The notes beneath the pieces are model-generated. The model worked only from the letters and a program-made list of their open reading frames with translations, was not told the origin of the DNA and searched no databases. Below are positions 31,911 through 43,082 of a stretch of DNA of 64,000 bases, piece after piece; the first letter of the stretch is position 1, and each line of letters starts with the position of its first letter. The position numbers were made by a program, and so were the translations under genes. The stretch comes from Thozetella sp. PMI_491 (taxonomy: Eukaryota; Ascomycota; Sordariomycetes; Chaetosphaeriales; Chaetosphaeriaceae), in assembly GCA_021432635.1 (NCBI GenBank), contig MU270027.1:1-64000 (forward strand), in the 5' to 3' direction.

Positions 31911-32200
31911 ACAACAACACAAGGGCGGTTTCCTTGCGATCGAGCGAAGCGTGGCGCACACCAGTGATATGTATATTCGTCCGAATATGTACAAGCAGAG
32001 TTCTAGAACCTCCGATTCCCAGCCGGGACAGAATGCGTTGTTGTGGTACCGCAGAAACCCGCGTTGGGTGTGATTCAATCTAGCCAAAAGTATGTGGCAA
32101 CTAACCTGAGAGCCATCGAATCGCCCGGCACTAAAAGGATCTCAGATTCACTGGCTCTTCTCGCTGATTCTTCTGGCGGGAGGGGGAGGGTTCTGAACAG

Positions 32201-34201
32201 CTACTCTTCGTCCGCGTCGCCGGCCTGGACGCCCTTCGCCCCCTTTCCCTTTGACCTCTTTCGCTTCCTCTTCTTCTCGCCCTCCTTCTCCGCAGACCCT
32301 TGCTCCTGGGCCGGGGCGTCTTGGCCGAGCAGCTGCTCGAAGCCGAATGTCGGCCCGGTGCGCTCAAACTCGCGGCCAAAGGTTTCGCGCCTCCACTCGC
32401 GCAGCCGCGCCTTCTTACCGAGGCGCTTCTTGTCTTTCTTCTTCTTATCTGCGTCGCGGAAGGTGGCCAGCTTCTTCAGGCCCGCGAAGTCGTTCAAGGC
32501 GGCGTCGCTCGGGGCTAAGAGGATGTCCTGTGCCGTCATGCCAAACGCCTGGGGAGACGTCTCGCGATACCTGAATGCGGGCATCTCGGTTTTGGTCTTG
32601 GACTTGCTCATCACGGTCGGGTCGTCCAGCTCCATCTTGGAATCGACGAGAGCCTCGATCCTGGCACGCTCCTTGCGGGCGTCGCGCTTAGCATTGATCT
32701 TGTCTTTCTTGTGGTCCTTCGACGTCTTGCGCTTCTTGGCTGGGCGCTCATCGTCGTCATCCTCTTCCTCTTCCTCTTCAAACCCACCCTCTTCGTCCGC
32801 CTCTGGCTCAGAGTCGCTCAAGGTGATGTTGGGACGACCTTCATCGAAGTCGGGGATGAGATCCGTGATGTCGATGTCGTCGTCCCACTTAGGCTTCTTC
32901 GGCTTCTTCTTAGAGTCGCCTGCCTCGTCATCTTCGTCCTCTGACAATGCATCTTCCTGGGCATAATACTCCTCGCCGAACTGCTTGTTCATCTCGGCCT
33001 CCCATTTATCGTTATCCCAGGCATCATCGAGGAACTTGACCCACTCGTCCTCCTTCAACTCCTTGCCGCCGATTCCCGCAGCCTTCTTGACCAGGGCTAA
33101 TTTTTCTGAAGCCTCCTCAATTTTTAGACGGCGAAGGCGGGCGCGTTCTTCCTGGCGTTCTTTCTTCTCGGCTTCTTTCTGCTCCTTCTCGAGGGCCCTC
33201 TTCTTTTGTCTGCCGGTCAGCTCCTCCTTCCTGACCGAGCGCTCGGCGACCACATTTCTGGAGTAAGACTTGAGAAGCTCGTTGCTCTTCTCCGGATCCT
33301 CGAACCGCAAATTGTAGCCGAATTCGAAATCCTCCGCCCTATCATCCTCACCGTCATCGTCATCAGACTCAAAGGCAGCCCATTTTGATCCTTCCTCCGG
33401 AGCCCAGGCCCTGCTAGCCATGAACTTGGACAAATACTCGTCTGGATTTTTCTCGGCGTTGGAGATGTCCAAATCCGTAATCTTGAGGGCAGCTGCTCGG
33501 GATGGATGAATGCCATTTTCGGCGGGCAGGTCCTTGTCTCGAGTATCCTTAGGCTTGAGGAAGGCGTCGTCGTCGCTCCACTCCTCTTCTTCGCCCATTT
33601 CAGCCTTGATCTCGGACACGACCGATTTCTTTAGGTCTTCCTGCTCCTCCACATAGGTTTTTTTCCTTGGGGCTGATTCCTCCTCATCGTCGGCCCCAGT
33701 GTCGCCGGCTAAGTACCGCTGACGGTGGTATTCACGAAGTGTGACGGGCTTCTCCTTCTTCTCCTTGGGTGTGGGCGCTTCGGCATCGAATGGTTTGTAG
33801 AAAACGGCACCCTTGTCATAGATTATGGGATTCTTCTCCTTAATTGCCCGGAGCGTAGCCGAGATCTCGGCATCGAGGTCCTCGGTGGCCAGGATGGCAT
33901 CCTCATCTTCGGACTCGCCCTCCGATGACGACTCGGAAAAGTCAGATTGGGAGCCGGATTCGTCGTCGGCTACCTTCGATCTTTTCGAGGACTTGTATTT
34001 TTCCTCTAATCTCTGCAGTTCCTCGCGCTTTTTGTTGTGTTCAAACCGTCGAGCGTACTCTTCGTTGATCTTGAGAGAGGGGCCGTCGAGGGTCGCACCG
34101 CCTTCTTCCTGGTCGTCGTCGCTGCTGCTCTCGTCTTCGAACAGACTTTTCTTGGGCGCAATCGCCGAGGTTGACCCTCCGAGGGCCGATGAGGCAGGCA
34201 T
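32201..34201 (-). CDS. KRI1: Kri1 ribosome biogenesis protein
   Basis: Single exon of 666 aa. Kri1 is a nucleolar protein needed for 40S subunit assembly with Krr1. Diagnostic segments are LFEDESSSDDDQEE near the N-terminus, LKINEEYARRFEHNKKREEL, GAVFYKPFDAEAPTPKEKKE with VTLREYHRQRYLAGD, and the C-terminal RYRETSPQAFGMTAQDILLA followed by a Lys-rich tail (KEGEKKRKRKRSKGKGAKG). The protein is strongly charged with alternating acidic and basic blocks and long helices. The gene converges on the Zn2Cys6 gene (290 bp between stops) and diverges from the Rab5 gene. Confidence 0.94.
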   Translation of the reverse strand: MPASSALGGSTSAIAPKKSLFEDESSSDDDQEEGGATLDGPSLKINEEYARRFEHNKKREELQRLEEKYKSSKRSKVADDESGSQSDFSESSSEGESEDEDAILATEDLDAEISATLRAIKEKNPIIYDKGAVFYKPFDAEAPTPKEKKEKPVTLREYHRQRYLAGDTGADDEEESAPRKKTYVEEQEDLKKSVVSEIKAEMGEEEEWSDDDAFLKPKDTRDKDLPAENGIHPSRAAALKITDLDISNAEKNPDEYLSKFMASRAWAPEEGSKWAAFESDDDDGEDDRAEDFEFGYNLRFEDPEKSNELLKSYSRNVVAERSVRKEELTGRQKKRALEKEQKEAEKKERQEERARLRRLKIEEASEKLALVKKAAGIGGKELKEDEWVKFLDDAWDNDKWEAEMNKQFGEEYYAQEDALSEDEDDEAGDSKKKPKKPKWDDDIDITDLIPDFDEGRPNITLSDSEPEADEEGGFEEEEEEDDDDERPAKKRKTSKDHKKDKINAKRDARKERARIEALVDSKMELDDPTVMSKSKTKTEMPAFRYRETSPQAFGMTAQDILLAPSDAALNDFAGLKKLATFRDADKKKKDKKRLGKKARLREWRRETFGREFERTGPTFGFEQLLGQDAPAQEQGSAEKEGEKKRKRKRSKGKGAKGVQAGDADEE

Positions 34202-34705
34202 TCTTGCAGACGATTGCTCTGTAGCCGTCTTGCGCGCGCAGAGGAAACCGGCAGATTTTTTTTTTTTTTCTCTGGCAGAGGAGCGAGTTCAACTTTTTAG
34301 TGGGGTCATTGGAAGTTCGAAAGAAATTCTAAGCGGGCGAGTGGGCTGGCTAGCCGAAGCAGCAACAGTTAATGAGCGAAGAATCCACAATAATATTGTT
34401 TTATTTTGTAACCCAACCATGCTAATGGCTTGTGCTGTGGTAACCGCCAGGCCCTGCGCTAACGCCGTGCCAGGGTGGATTTTGGCTGAGCGTGACGCAA
34501 CCGTCATTCATTCATCTCAAGGCAACGGCATTCGCGGCTTCGTTTACTAGACACGCATCCGTTTTTTGAAGCCTGGTCGCACACATCCTCGCACCCCTGC
34601 GATACTATCCTCTCGACTAGAAGGCGATCAACCGTCCTTCTGGGTTTGCGCATCGTCTTCTTTTTCATTTCTGGCACACGCACCGCGCAGCCGACACCAG
34701 TTATC
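34202..34705. promoter_or_regulatory. Divergent promoter, KRI1 / Rab5
   Basis: A 504-bp region between the two start codons. A run of about 14 T lies at 34256-34269, close to the KRI1 start on the opposite strand, where it reads as a poly-A tract in its leader. No other element was recognised. Confidence 0.5.
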
Positions 34706-35521
34706 ATGGCCGAGACAGCCAATCCCAAGCTCTCCTCGTCAGTGAAGCTTGTCCTGCTCGGAGAAGCCGCGGTCGGAAAGGTGTGATAGCTGCTCTTGTC
34801 CGATCCCACCGCCAAGTACTGACAGTCCGGCTTGAACAGAGCTCTCTCGTGCTCAGATTTGTCAACGATGACTTCCAGGAGAACAAGGAGCCGACAATAG
34901 GAGGCACGTCGCTGCGGTATACCCCACCCCTCTCCTGACCGCTGCTAACCTTCGTGCGCTGCAGCTGCCTTCCTGACTCAAAAGTGCAATCTTCCTACAC
35001 GGACTATTAAATTCGAGATCTGGGACACGGCCGGCCAGGAACGGTTTGCGTCTCTGGCTCCCATGTACTACCGGAACGCCCAGGCCGCCCTGGTCGTCTA
35101 CGACCTCACGAAACCGACATCTCTCATCAAAGCGAAACACTGGGTTGCCGAGCTACAGCGCCAGGCGTCGCCGGGCATCGTGATCGCGCTGGTGGGCAAC
35201 AAGCTCGACTTGACGAACGATAGTGCGGACGGTGGCGACAGCGCAGGGGGCGACGGCGCCGGCGATGCCAGGAAAGTCTCGACCGAGGAGGCCAAGGCCT
35301 ATGCCGACGAGGAGGGTCTCTTGTTCTTCGAGACTAGCGCCAAGACTGGCCACAACGTCACCGAGGTATTCACGGCGATTGCGAACGCGATTCCCGAAAC
35401 GTCGCTGAAGAGCACTCGCGGAGCCGCGGGCGGAGCTGCTGCGGGCCGCGGAACGGAGGAGCAGAGGGTGAACCTAAACGGCCCGCGGGATCCCAACGCG
35501 AAGGAGGGCTGCGCTTGCTAA
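34706..35521 (+). CDS. VPS21: Rab5-type GTPase (Ypt5/Vps21), 3 exons with a GC-AG intron
   Basis: Exons 34706-34780, 34840-34903 and 34965-35521 give 231 aa. Rab5 GTPases direct early endosome fusion and vacuolar sorting. Motifs: P-loop GEAAVGKSS (joined across intron 1), switch I KEPTIGAAF (joined across intron 2), [13 protein letters not shown] and ETSAK; the C-terminus CAC is a geranylgeranylation signal. Intron 1 is 59 bp (GT-AG). Intron 2 (34904-34964) starts GCACGT and ends GCTGCAG with a good TGCTAAC branch site, so it appears to be a GC-AG intron; only this junction yields the conserved PTIGAAFLTQ. A Gly/Asp/Ala-rich insertion of roughly 15 residues follows NKLD. The first 130 bp of the gene carry no long ORF, so single-frame prediction misses the N-terminus. 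Confidence 0.9.
34904..34964 (+). other. Non-canonical GC-AG intron
   Basis: Donor GAG|GCACGT, branch TGCTAAC at about 34943-34949 and acceptor GCTGCAG. The nearest GT (34908) would break the frame and the conserved switch I sequence. Confidence 0.75.
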
Positions 35522-36603
35522 GGGCTTCAACGGAGAGGGACGGACGGGAGTTGCCGCGTGTCGGAGTTGATGAGGTATGAGCGAATACTGAGTATAGGAA
35601 GGGGGTCTGCTCTAAGGAGTTGTTTCCATGGAGCTTTGCATTTCACGCGGTCAATCGGAGTGCTTGGTCAAAGGGGGAAGTCATGGGACTACAACCGTAC
35701 ATAGTTTCTTTTCTGTCGATTCTCATTTCTGCGCCTACCACGCCGTCTCGTCGTCTTATATCCGTACCTAGTGTCCGTCCCCGTACGTGTACACGCTGCT
35801 TACCTCCTTAGATAGCACCGAAAGCAGACTACGATGCTGGCAAGACCTTGGTCACCGTGCTTGGCGGGAAGAAGCAAAACGTTACCACAAGCAAGCCCTG
35901 ATGGTAGCGGTTGGTGCATGCAGTCGCACTTGGTCTTGCCTGTCATACAGTCTTGAAACCGGTCCCTCAGCTGCCCCTTGAGCTGCGACCGCCGTGGCGC
36001 TGTAAATTAGGACATTGTGCAACTCACCGCCCCAGGCACATTGGCGAGCCGAATAGAGTTTCTTTTTATCTTACATTCTACCCTTCGCCATCGTGACCCA
36101 GCTTGCCTTCCCAGGTCTCTCCGACTCTCTGGAAGACGGATATTAGCTCGCCCTTGTTGCAGCAAGAAGGCGCCGGGAAGGTTGTATTGTCCCCATCTGC
36201 CCCGCTTCTCATGCGCGCCGGAGGTACCAAATACTTTCTTGAGCACGTGCCCAGAGCTCTCCAAATTTTTTCGACCTCTGTCTCCACCTACCTTTAGGCG
36301 CTGGAAGACCGCGCGATCTAGGACCATTTCCGCCACGACGATTCCATCTCTGGGCGAACTTTCCCCGCGCAAATTTTCCATGTGAGATCTTCTGCCGGCG
36401 ACGACCTTTATCCGCGATCATCATCGCGCTGCACGACGCCATTTATCGCAAACCGTCGCGTACCATACCCGAGCGCGTTTCGCTTTCCAGACAACGTACA
36501 TTCTCTCCAAGTCGCGACCTCCCAATGGTGGCGGCCGCACAGGTCAACCATTCTCGTTGATCGTGATTAAGGGGGGCCTCTTTCCAGAGGCGTGGCACTC
36601 GAG
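35522..36603. other. Intergenic, 1.1 kb
   Basis: Terminator of the Rab5 gene and promoter/leader of the RING gene. A 122-codon frame at 36017-36385 is Ser/Pro/Arg-rich with a shadow on the other strand and is not believed. Nothing else was recognised. Confidence 0.6.
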
Positions 36604-39600
36604 ATGGCGTCCTCGGAAGCGCAGGCCGAGCTCATCAAGTATGTTTGTCCTGCATGACCTCTGCGCAATACTGAGAAAGTGCTGACCACGTCGACAGCTC
36701 GTTGTCCCAGGACGAGATACCAGCAAAGCTGCGCTGCGCAATCTGCAGCAAGCTCGCAGTCGACGCGTTTCGCTTGCCATGCTGCGAGCAGGCCATCTGC
36801 TCTAACTGCCACTCGACCCTCCCCTCGTCCTGCCCAGTGTGCGAACACTCGCCCCTGTCTGCCGACGACTGCAAGCCACACAAGGCGCTGCGGACAACGA
36901 TAAAAGTCTTCCTGCGAACTGCAGAGAAGAAGCGTGAACCGCATAAGGCGAAAGACAACAGTCCCGCTGCAACCCCGACGGAGCCGCACGCGCCCAAGCT
37001 TCCCACTCCGACGACAGCAACCGCGCCCGAGATCGCTTTCGAGACTCAGACGGCAGAGACTGCAAAGGGAGAAGGTCTGGCTCTGGCCGACGGCCAGTAT
37101 GAACACCGACAGACCGAAGAGACCATGGGGGTTGTCGACGATGGCTCGTTGAGCAGGGTAGGGACACCCAGATGGCTGGCTTTCGAATTTCTGCTAATCA
37201 TCCACTAGGACCAGGGTGCCCCGGAGAGCGACGCTGCACTCACCTCCCGAGATGCTCCTAACGGAGACGTCCTCCACCAGGGCGGTGACGATGAGGCTGC
37301 CGACGGGTATAACAACGGTGACGAGATGGATGGAAACGAGCAGAACGATGAAAATGACGAAGGCAAGCCTCAAGATGGTGCACAGGGAGGAGACTTCGGC
37401 TTCGGCAACATGTTCCCAAACATGAACTTCGGTGGCGGCGGCTTCGACCAGATGCAAATGATGATGGCAATGCAGAACGGCATGGGAGCAAACGGATTCG
37501 GAAACTTCCCAATGATGGGTGAGTAGAATAAGCATACTCGCACATGGCCGAGTCACTGGAGCAGGCGGCTAACTTTCTCTTTAGGCATGCCAGGCATGAA
37601 CATGGACCCGATGACGATGCAGATGTACATGAATGGTGGCTTTCAGGGCATGGGCATGAACGGCATGAACATGATGGGGATGGGAGGCTTCGGGGGCGAG
37701 GCCAACAATAACTGGAGCGGACAGCAATCATGGAATGTCGGCCAAGATAATTTCAATCATCCAAATGCTTCAGGCATGGGCAATGGTGGTGATTTTGGCT
37801 CCTTTAACACTGGCTTCCAGACAGGATACAATCAACAAGGTAATTATGGCCACCAGAGCCAGTACAATGACTACGGACGTCCTTACGGCTTCCGGGGAAG
37901 GGGCCGAGGCCGCGGCAGCTACGGCTATGGCTATGGCCGTGGCCGCGGCGGCTACAACCAAGGTTACGGAGGCAACTACCAGGATCAGAACTACGCCAAC
38001 CAGCAGCAACCGCAGCAGCATCACCAACCACCGGCGTTTGACAACAATGTGCAGGGCGTCCAAAACGGTGACGCGCCTGCCGAAAATGACAATGTTGACG
38101 AGTTTGGCCGAGAACTTCGCCCTGGATCGGGCATGGAGAACGCAGCCGACGATCAAGCCAAGGACGCGGCCGATCAAGCCAAGGATGTGACCGATCAAGC
38201 CAAGGACGCGGCCGGCGAGCCCATCGCCGGCCAGCCCATTCAATCACTTGACTCCCAACGTGAGAGTAGCGATGTTGTATCGGGAAGGTCGCAAAACCAA
38301 GACCACGCCCAGGCCAGCGGCAGCGGCCCTAGCCGCCCCCAGACTGCGCCCGACGTTCCTATAAACGCCCCCAAGGGCCCCAAAGCCATGCTGCAGGGCC
38401 TGCCCAATACTAGCTACAGGCACCTCCAAGCCCGCGGCTGGGTGGAGGGAGACAAGACAGCTACACCTATCAGCGCTGATGGCAGGGGTACCCAAAGCCC
38501 AGCTATTGAACGCCCCCGTTCCAGGAGTAGTTCTCCCAAGAAGCAAGATTCGCAGTCGTATCGCGAAAGGAGCCAAGAAGACAGAGACAGAGACCGAGAT
38601 GAAGACAGAGATGGAGACAGAGACCGGGATCGGGACCGGGACCTGGAAGGAGACCGATATGACATCGAGAGAGAGCAACCTGAGGCCCCCTCAGTGCGCT
38701 CACCTAGCAGGAGCAGGAGCCGCAGTCGTAGTCGCGATCGGAAAGATTCGCGCCGGCATAGACGAACTCGGTCGGCGTCCGCCACGGACAGGGAGCGAGA
38801 TGACGACCGCCATGCCCGGCGTCATCGGAGAAACCCTTCGTATGCCGAAGATGATGCGCAAAAACCCCGAGACCGGTCGAGGTCTGCATCACCGGCCGAA
38901 TCCAAACGAGGTGGCCATCGCAGCAGCCGCAAGGAACGGGAGTCGGAGAAGCGACGGGACCGAGACGATGACTATGACCGTCGACACAAATCGAGCCACC
39001 GTTCCCACCGTTCCCGGGAGCGCGGGCGTCGCTCCCGAGATGATAACCGAGACCGAGAAAAAGACAAGGACCGCAAAGACCGAGATCGCCATGGCCATAG
39101 GGAGCGTGAACGTGATCGGGACCGCGACCGCGACCGCGAGCGTGACCGCGAGCGAGAGCGAGACAGGGACCGCAACAGGGACCACGACCACCGACACCGC
39201 AGTAAGAAGTCGGAGCCACCTACCCCTGTTGTTGAGGACTTCAAGGACTTCAACCCGCCCACTGGCCCGCGGGGTTCTGTGTCTTCTGGCAGCCGGGGAT
39301 TGGAGACCAAAGCGGGCGGCGGGGCCAAGACTCGCGAGTCCGGCCCCGCTGCTCCGGCCACCTCGCCGAGCAGACGATCCTCCCAGGCCTCTTTACGTGC
39401 GCCATCAGGTCCGACGACAGCACCGGACCCCCATGCTGCAGAACGTGCGGCACGGGACAGGGAGCGGCTGTTGAGCGAGACTCGAAAGCTAGCGGCTTTT
39501 GGAGCCAAACGAGGCCGTGACGAAGGCGACGATGGGCGACGATCACGGCGTAAAGGCCACCGAGGACAGGTCGTCAGCGTTGGGGATGAGGAAGAGCGCA

Positions 39601-39644
39601 TGCGTCGCATGGAGCGCGAGCGGGAGGCGGCTCGGTACGATTAG
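36604..39644 (+). CDS. RING-finger protein with Met/Gly, RGG and Arg-Asp/SR-rich tails, 4 exons
   Basis: Exons 36604-36638, 36698-37157, 37209-37518 and 37585-39644 give 954 aa. A RING of the RBBP6/Mpe1 kind occupies residues 24-61 (LRCAICSKLAVDAFRLPCCE, ICSNC, CPVC), followed by a short helix (HKALRTTIKVFL). An acidic linker leads to a Met/Gly/Asn-rich block (about 250-330), an RGG/YG block (RGRGRGRGSYGYGYGRGRGG), three DQAKDAA-like repeats, and a long Arg-Asp/Arg-Ser domain (dense RDRD dipeptides). RING proteins are usually E3 ubiquitin ligases; the RGG and RD regions suggest RNA binding, so a role in mRNA 3' processing or splicing is plausible. The DWNN ubiquitin-like domain and CCHC knuckle of Mpe1/RBBP6 are absent, so it is a relative rather than the orthologue. 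Confidence 0.85.
38151..38213 (+). repeat. 21-bp in-frame tandem repeat, 3 copies
   Basis: Three copies of a 21-bp unit beginning GATCAAGCCAAGGA encode DQAKDAA, DQAKDVT and DQAKDAA inside the RING protein. The copies differ by a few bases, so they are not a recent assembly artefact. Confidence 0.85.
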
Positions 39645-40734
39645 AGGTTGACCCGTGGCCCGCCTCTCCACCTCAAGGAGAGCGCTCGGTCCAGCGACCG
39701 GCTCTGAAGCATTCCGCTCTAGTTAGCTCAGTAGTCGGGAGGAGTCGCCTTGTCCTTTGACGACAGACCAGCATTGTACAACCTGTAGAGGTTTGACAAG
39801 ATACAGAAAGCCAGAGCAAACATCCGCTAGTATCTCCAATCTCCAACAGCGAGAAACGGTAGAGAAAGCAAAGGAGAAAAAAAAAAAAAGACGAAAACTC
39901 CAGGCACTGGCAAGCTCGCTGCATGGGATGGTTTAAATCACAAAGGGGCGTCGCCGGTGATAATAGCATGTTGTTAATAGGGGCGACACTATCTTAGCTA
40001 ATTGATCATCTCACTCCACCTCTTGTGCCAGGAGAATGACTACCATGCTCCATACTACCGTGTTCCTCGGTAACGCTACTAGTGGAAGGGAGTGCACTAT
40101 TGGTGATTCAGTTGTCAGGCAGGTAGATCGACGGCGTTGATGATGCTTTTGGAGTACTTTTGCTGCAGGTCTCGCTTCTTGCGCCGGGCTAACCCCTGAG
40201 TGTAAACGTAAACACTGTACGCTGGGGCGGCCCAGTCCAATAACGAAGCGCTGGTGCGCTGGCTACTGGTCACAGGGCCAACTGGAGGAGGCAGGGAGAT
40301 TCTGGAGAGAGTGGAGAGATGTCCTATCAGGCCTGAGTCGTGCCGCTGGGGTGTGTTCACACTGTGCAACAGGCCACGAGCGGGGTCGAGCCTCGAGCCT
40401 CTCTAACAGCAGGAGCGGGCGGCGGGCGGCTCGGTTGGGTTGCAGGTACGGTAGTACTCCACCCGTTATCGCTATCAAGCTTCCCCTCCAACACCTCAGA
40501 TGACCTCCATCTTATCCATTACCCGTTTCCTGGCACACGTCCGAGAGCTTCGCCGAAGCAGCTATTGCTCTCACCTCATCCCACCGCACCCGCGAGGCAT
40601 TTCCTCCCCGCCAACTGCCTTCTGTCTCCACTGAAACCTGGTCGAGCCTTTCCTCCCCCCCTCTCTCCCTCTCTCCCTCTCGCGCGCACGCATGCATCTG
40701 CCGGGCCCTTCTATGTAGCCCCACATCCGTGAAC
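39645..40734. other. Intergenic, 1.1 kb
   Basis: 3' UTR of the RING gene and promoter/leader of the septin-like gene. A 13-A run lies near 39877-39889. The 100 bp before the next start are C/T-rich (40650-40682), as is common in fungal leaders. No gene was seen. Confidence 0.6.
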
Positions 40735-43082
40735 ATGCGACCTCTCCCAGGCGACGACGCCTTCCTGCGTCCCCGCGCCGCCGACCACGACGGTACACCC
40801 ACCGCCTTCAGTGCCGGCGGCTCCAGTCCGCAAATGTCGTATATCATCGCCGACGAAGCCTCGATCGATGCCTCACTCGCCTCCACCGCTGCCTTCCAGC
40901 CCTCCCGTAAGGACCGGAAGGCCCACGCGACCGAGACCCCCGCCGGTGCCGCTAACACCGACTCTGGCGGCCCGAGCTTATCGCACCACGTAGCGCCCCA
41001 CCATTCCCAACATCACCACCACGGCGGCGAAGGGAGGGACGAGCACGAGGGCGAGACCGACGGCTCTATCGAAACCCCGGAGAATGCCCTCTCGGGACAC
41101 GCCCAACTGGGAGGTGCGGAGGCGTCCCTGTCGCTTCGGAACCCCGCTGTGCCCAACCCCTCGCAGCCCATGACGCCCATCCTCATCGGGGCCTCCGGCC
41201 CCACGTCGGTGCTGAGTAGTGTGTCCTCGAGGCGGAACTCTCTCAGCGGTTCCCTGTCAGAGGATTTGGCCAGCCACGCCCCCAGTGTAGCCGACGAACA
41301 TGAGGCGGACCAGGAGCCCGCCATGTCCAGCATGATGGACAGCGGCAGCGCACCGCAACTTATAATGCCAAGCATCAAGATGCCCAGCCGCCGGCCTTTC
41401 ACGCCCGAAGGCAAGAGCATGGGGCGCCTCAAAGTGCTGATCGCCGGTGCGAACGGTGTGGGTAAGACGAGCCTAATCAAAGCTATCGTGCAGAGCTGCG
41501 ACCACATCGTGCACGTCGACCCCATTGCCCCGTCGTCCGCCGGGCTTGTGCAGAAGACGACACATGTAGGCAAGGCAAAGGGCAGGCGGCATTCTGCTGG
41601 CATCAGGACGGCGGCGGAATTCGGGACGAGCCAGATTACGGAGATCTACGCGAGTACGAAGCCGTATCCGGAGTGGTGGTCCGAGATGGATGACTTGACC
41701 GTCCTCCGCCGGAGGAAGAGCCTGGGCGACACGGTGCTGGACCGGAATATTTGCTTTGTTGATACCCCTGGATATGGAGTCGGTTCTTTGGTGCGGAAAC
41801 CCAGTCCCCTTCCCATCGGTCGGTCGAGAGGATACTTTGAGCTAACCTCCTTGAAGGCTTTGTCGGCAGTCAACCCCGTCGTTCAGTACGTCGAGTCTCA
41901 CCTGCAGCAGATGAACTCCAACTCGCTTGCAGACAGTGACTTGCTGAAGATGCTGGGCGGCGACGGTGGAGTACAAGTAGATGTGGTATTCTATATGATA
42001 TCAGGTAGTGAGTTGCTCCTCTTGCCCCTCCCCTTTCCGAGGCTGTGATCCAAAGGCCACTACTAATCTCTCTCTCTCTCTTTCTTCTAGGACTCAAGCC
42101 AGTAGACATCCACTATCTGCAGAAGCTCGGGGCGCTCACCAATGTTATTCCACTCCTGGCGCAATCTGACCTAATGTCAGCTGAAGATATTGCCTCTAGT
42201 CGGGAGCAGATTGAGTCCCAGCTCAAGGCGGCCGACATCCGCCCTTTCAGCTTTACCATGCATGCTGGAGCTGGAACCCAAGGCCTCTACGCCATTTCTA
42301 GCGCGACTGGCTCGGACCATGATACTATGGATGCTAGCCTCCTTATGAGCCCAGACTACGTCCAGCCTCTACATCCCACCGAGCTGGCGTCACTCGTCGA
42401 GCACGTCTTTACCCACGATGGTGCTTCACAGCTTCGGCACTCGGCCGCCCGGAAGTACATTCAATGGCGCAAGGGCGAGATTCCCACGCGGCCTCTCGAC
42501 TTGCTGCAGCAACCCTTGAGCATGACTAGCTCGTATGCACACTCTCGCCAAAGCAGCCAGGTGCTCACACCGCCCCTTGGGGCAACTTCTTCGTACGCTC
42601 TTGCTCGGGTAACAGATCACACCCAACGGGAGGAGCGGCTTGCGCAGATCCGGCTCGCGAATTGGGCGGCCGATCTGCAGAAGAGCCTGGCCAACGAGCG
42701 TGCGCAGTACGAGTCCCTCGCGACAAGCGAACGCGCCATCTGGCTTACCGAGCGGCTGAACGAATGCGTTCTGGACGGCCAGCTGGTCCCCGCGTCTCGA
42801 GCGCGCCGTGGCCGCCGGGCAAGCGTCGAGATGCTCCGTGAGAAGATCCGACGCAAGCTCGGCGAGAGTGCCTCTACTACCACCGCGGCGCATCAGGACC
42901 CGTTGGGGCTGCTCGAGGTGGCCGCAGACCTCAGACACAAGGGGCTACTCGCTCTGGAGCTCCTGAGCAGCCTAGGTGTGCTCGGTGGCCTGGCGCTGTG
43001 GGTGTCGAAGCATTACTGGCACTTTCAAGCATACGAATGGATTCTTGGCGAGTGGGAGAAGTTTTGGGGTGGCGGGCGCTGA
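40735..43082 (+). CDS. Septin-like P-loop GTPase with C-terminal membrane segment, 2 exons
   Basis: Exons 40735-42004 and 42091-43082 (86-bp intron with a CT-rich 3' tract) give 753 aa. About 230 disordered Ser/Pro/His-rich residues precede the GTPase domain. P-loop GANGVGKTS is at 238-246 and the G3 motif FVDTPGYGVG at 341-350. The G4 position reads AQSD (447-450) instead of the septin AKAD. A helical region (about 625-690) with many Arg and Glu follows, then a hydrophobic stretch LALELLSSLGVLGGLALWVS (about 706-727) and an amphipathic end. Classical septins polymerise at the cortex without a membrane helix, so this is a divergent septin-domain protein likely anchored in an internal membrane. 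The upstream GTG at 40729 is not a plausible start; the ATG at 40735 is used. Confidence 0.82.

Noticed and set aside
36017-36385. 122-codon plus-strand frame before the RING gene
   Set aside because: Ser/Pro/Arg-rich with an equally long antisense frame; best read as leader or promoter DNA.
38479-39474. 331-codon alternative frame inside the RING gene
   Set aside because: Shadow of the Arg-Asp repeat region read one base out; Thr/Glu/Met repetition has no independent support.
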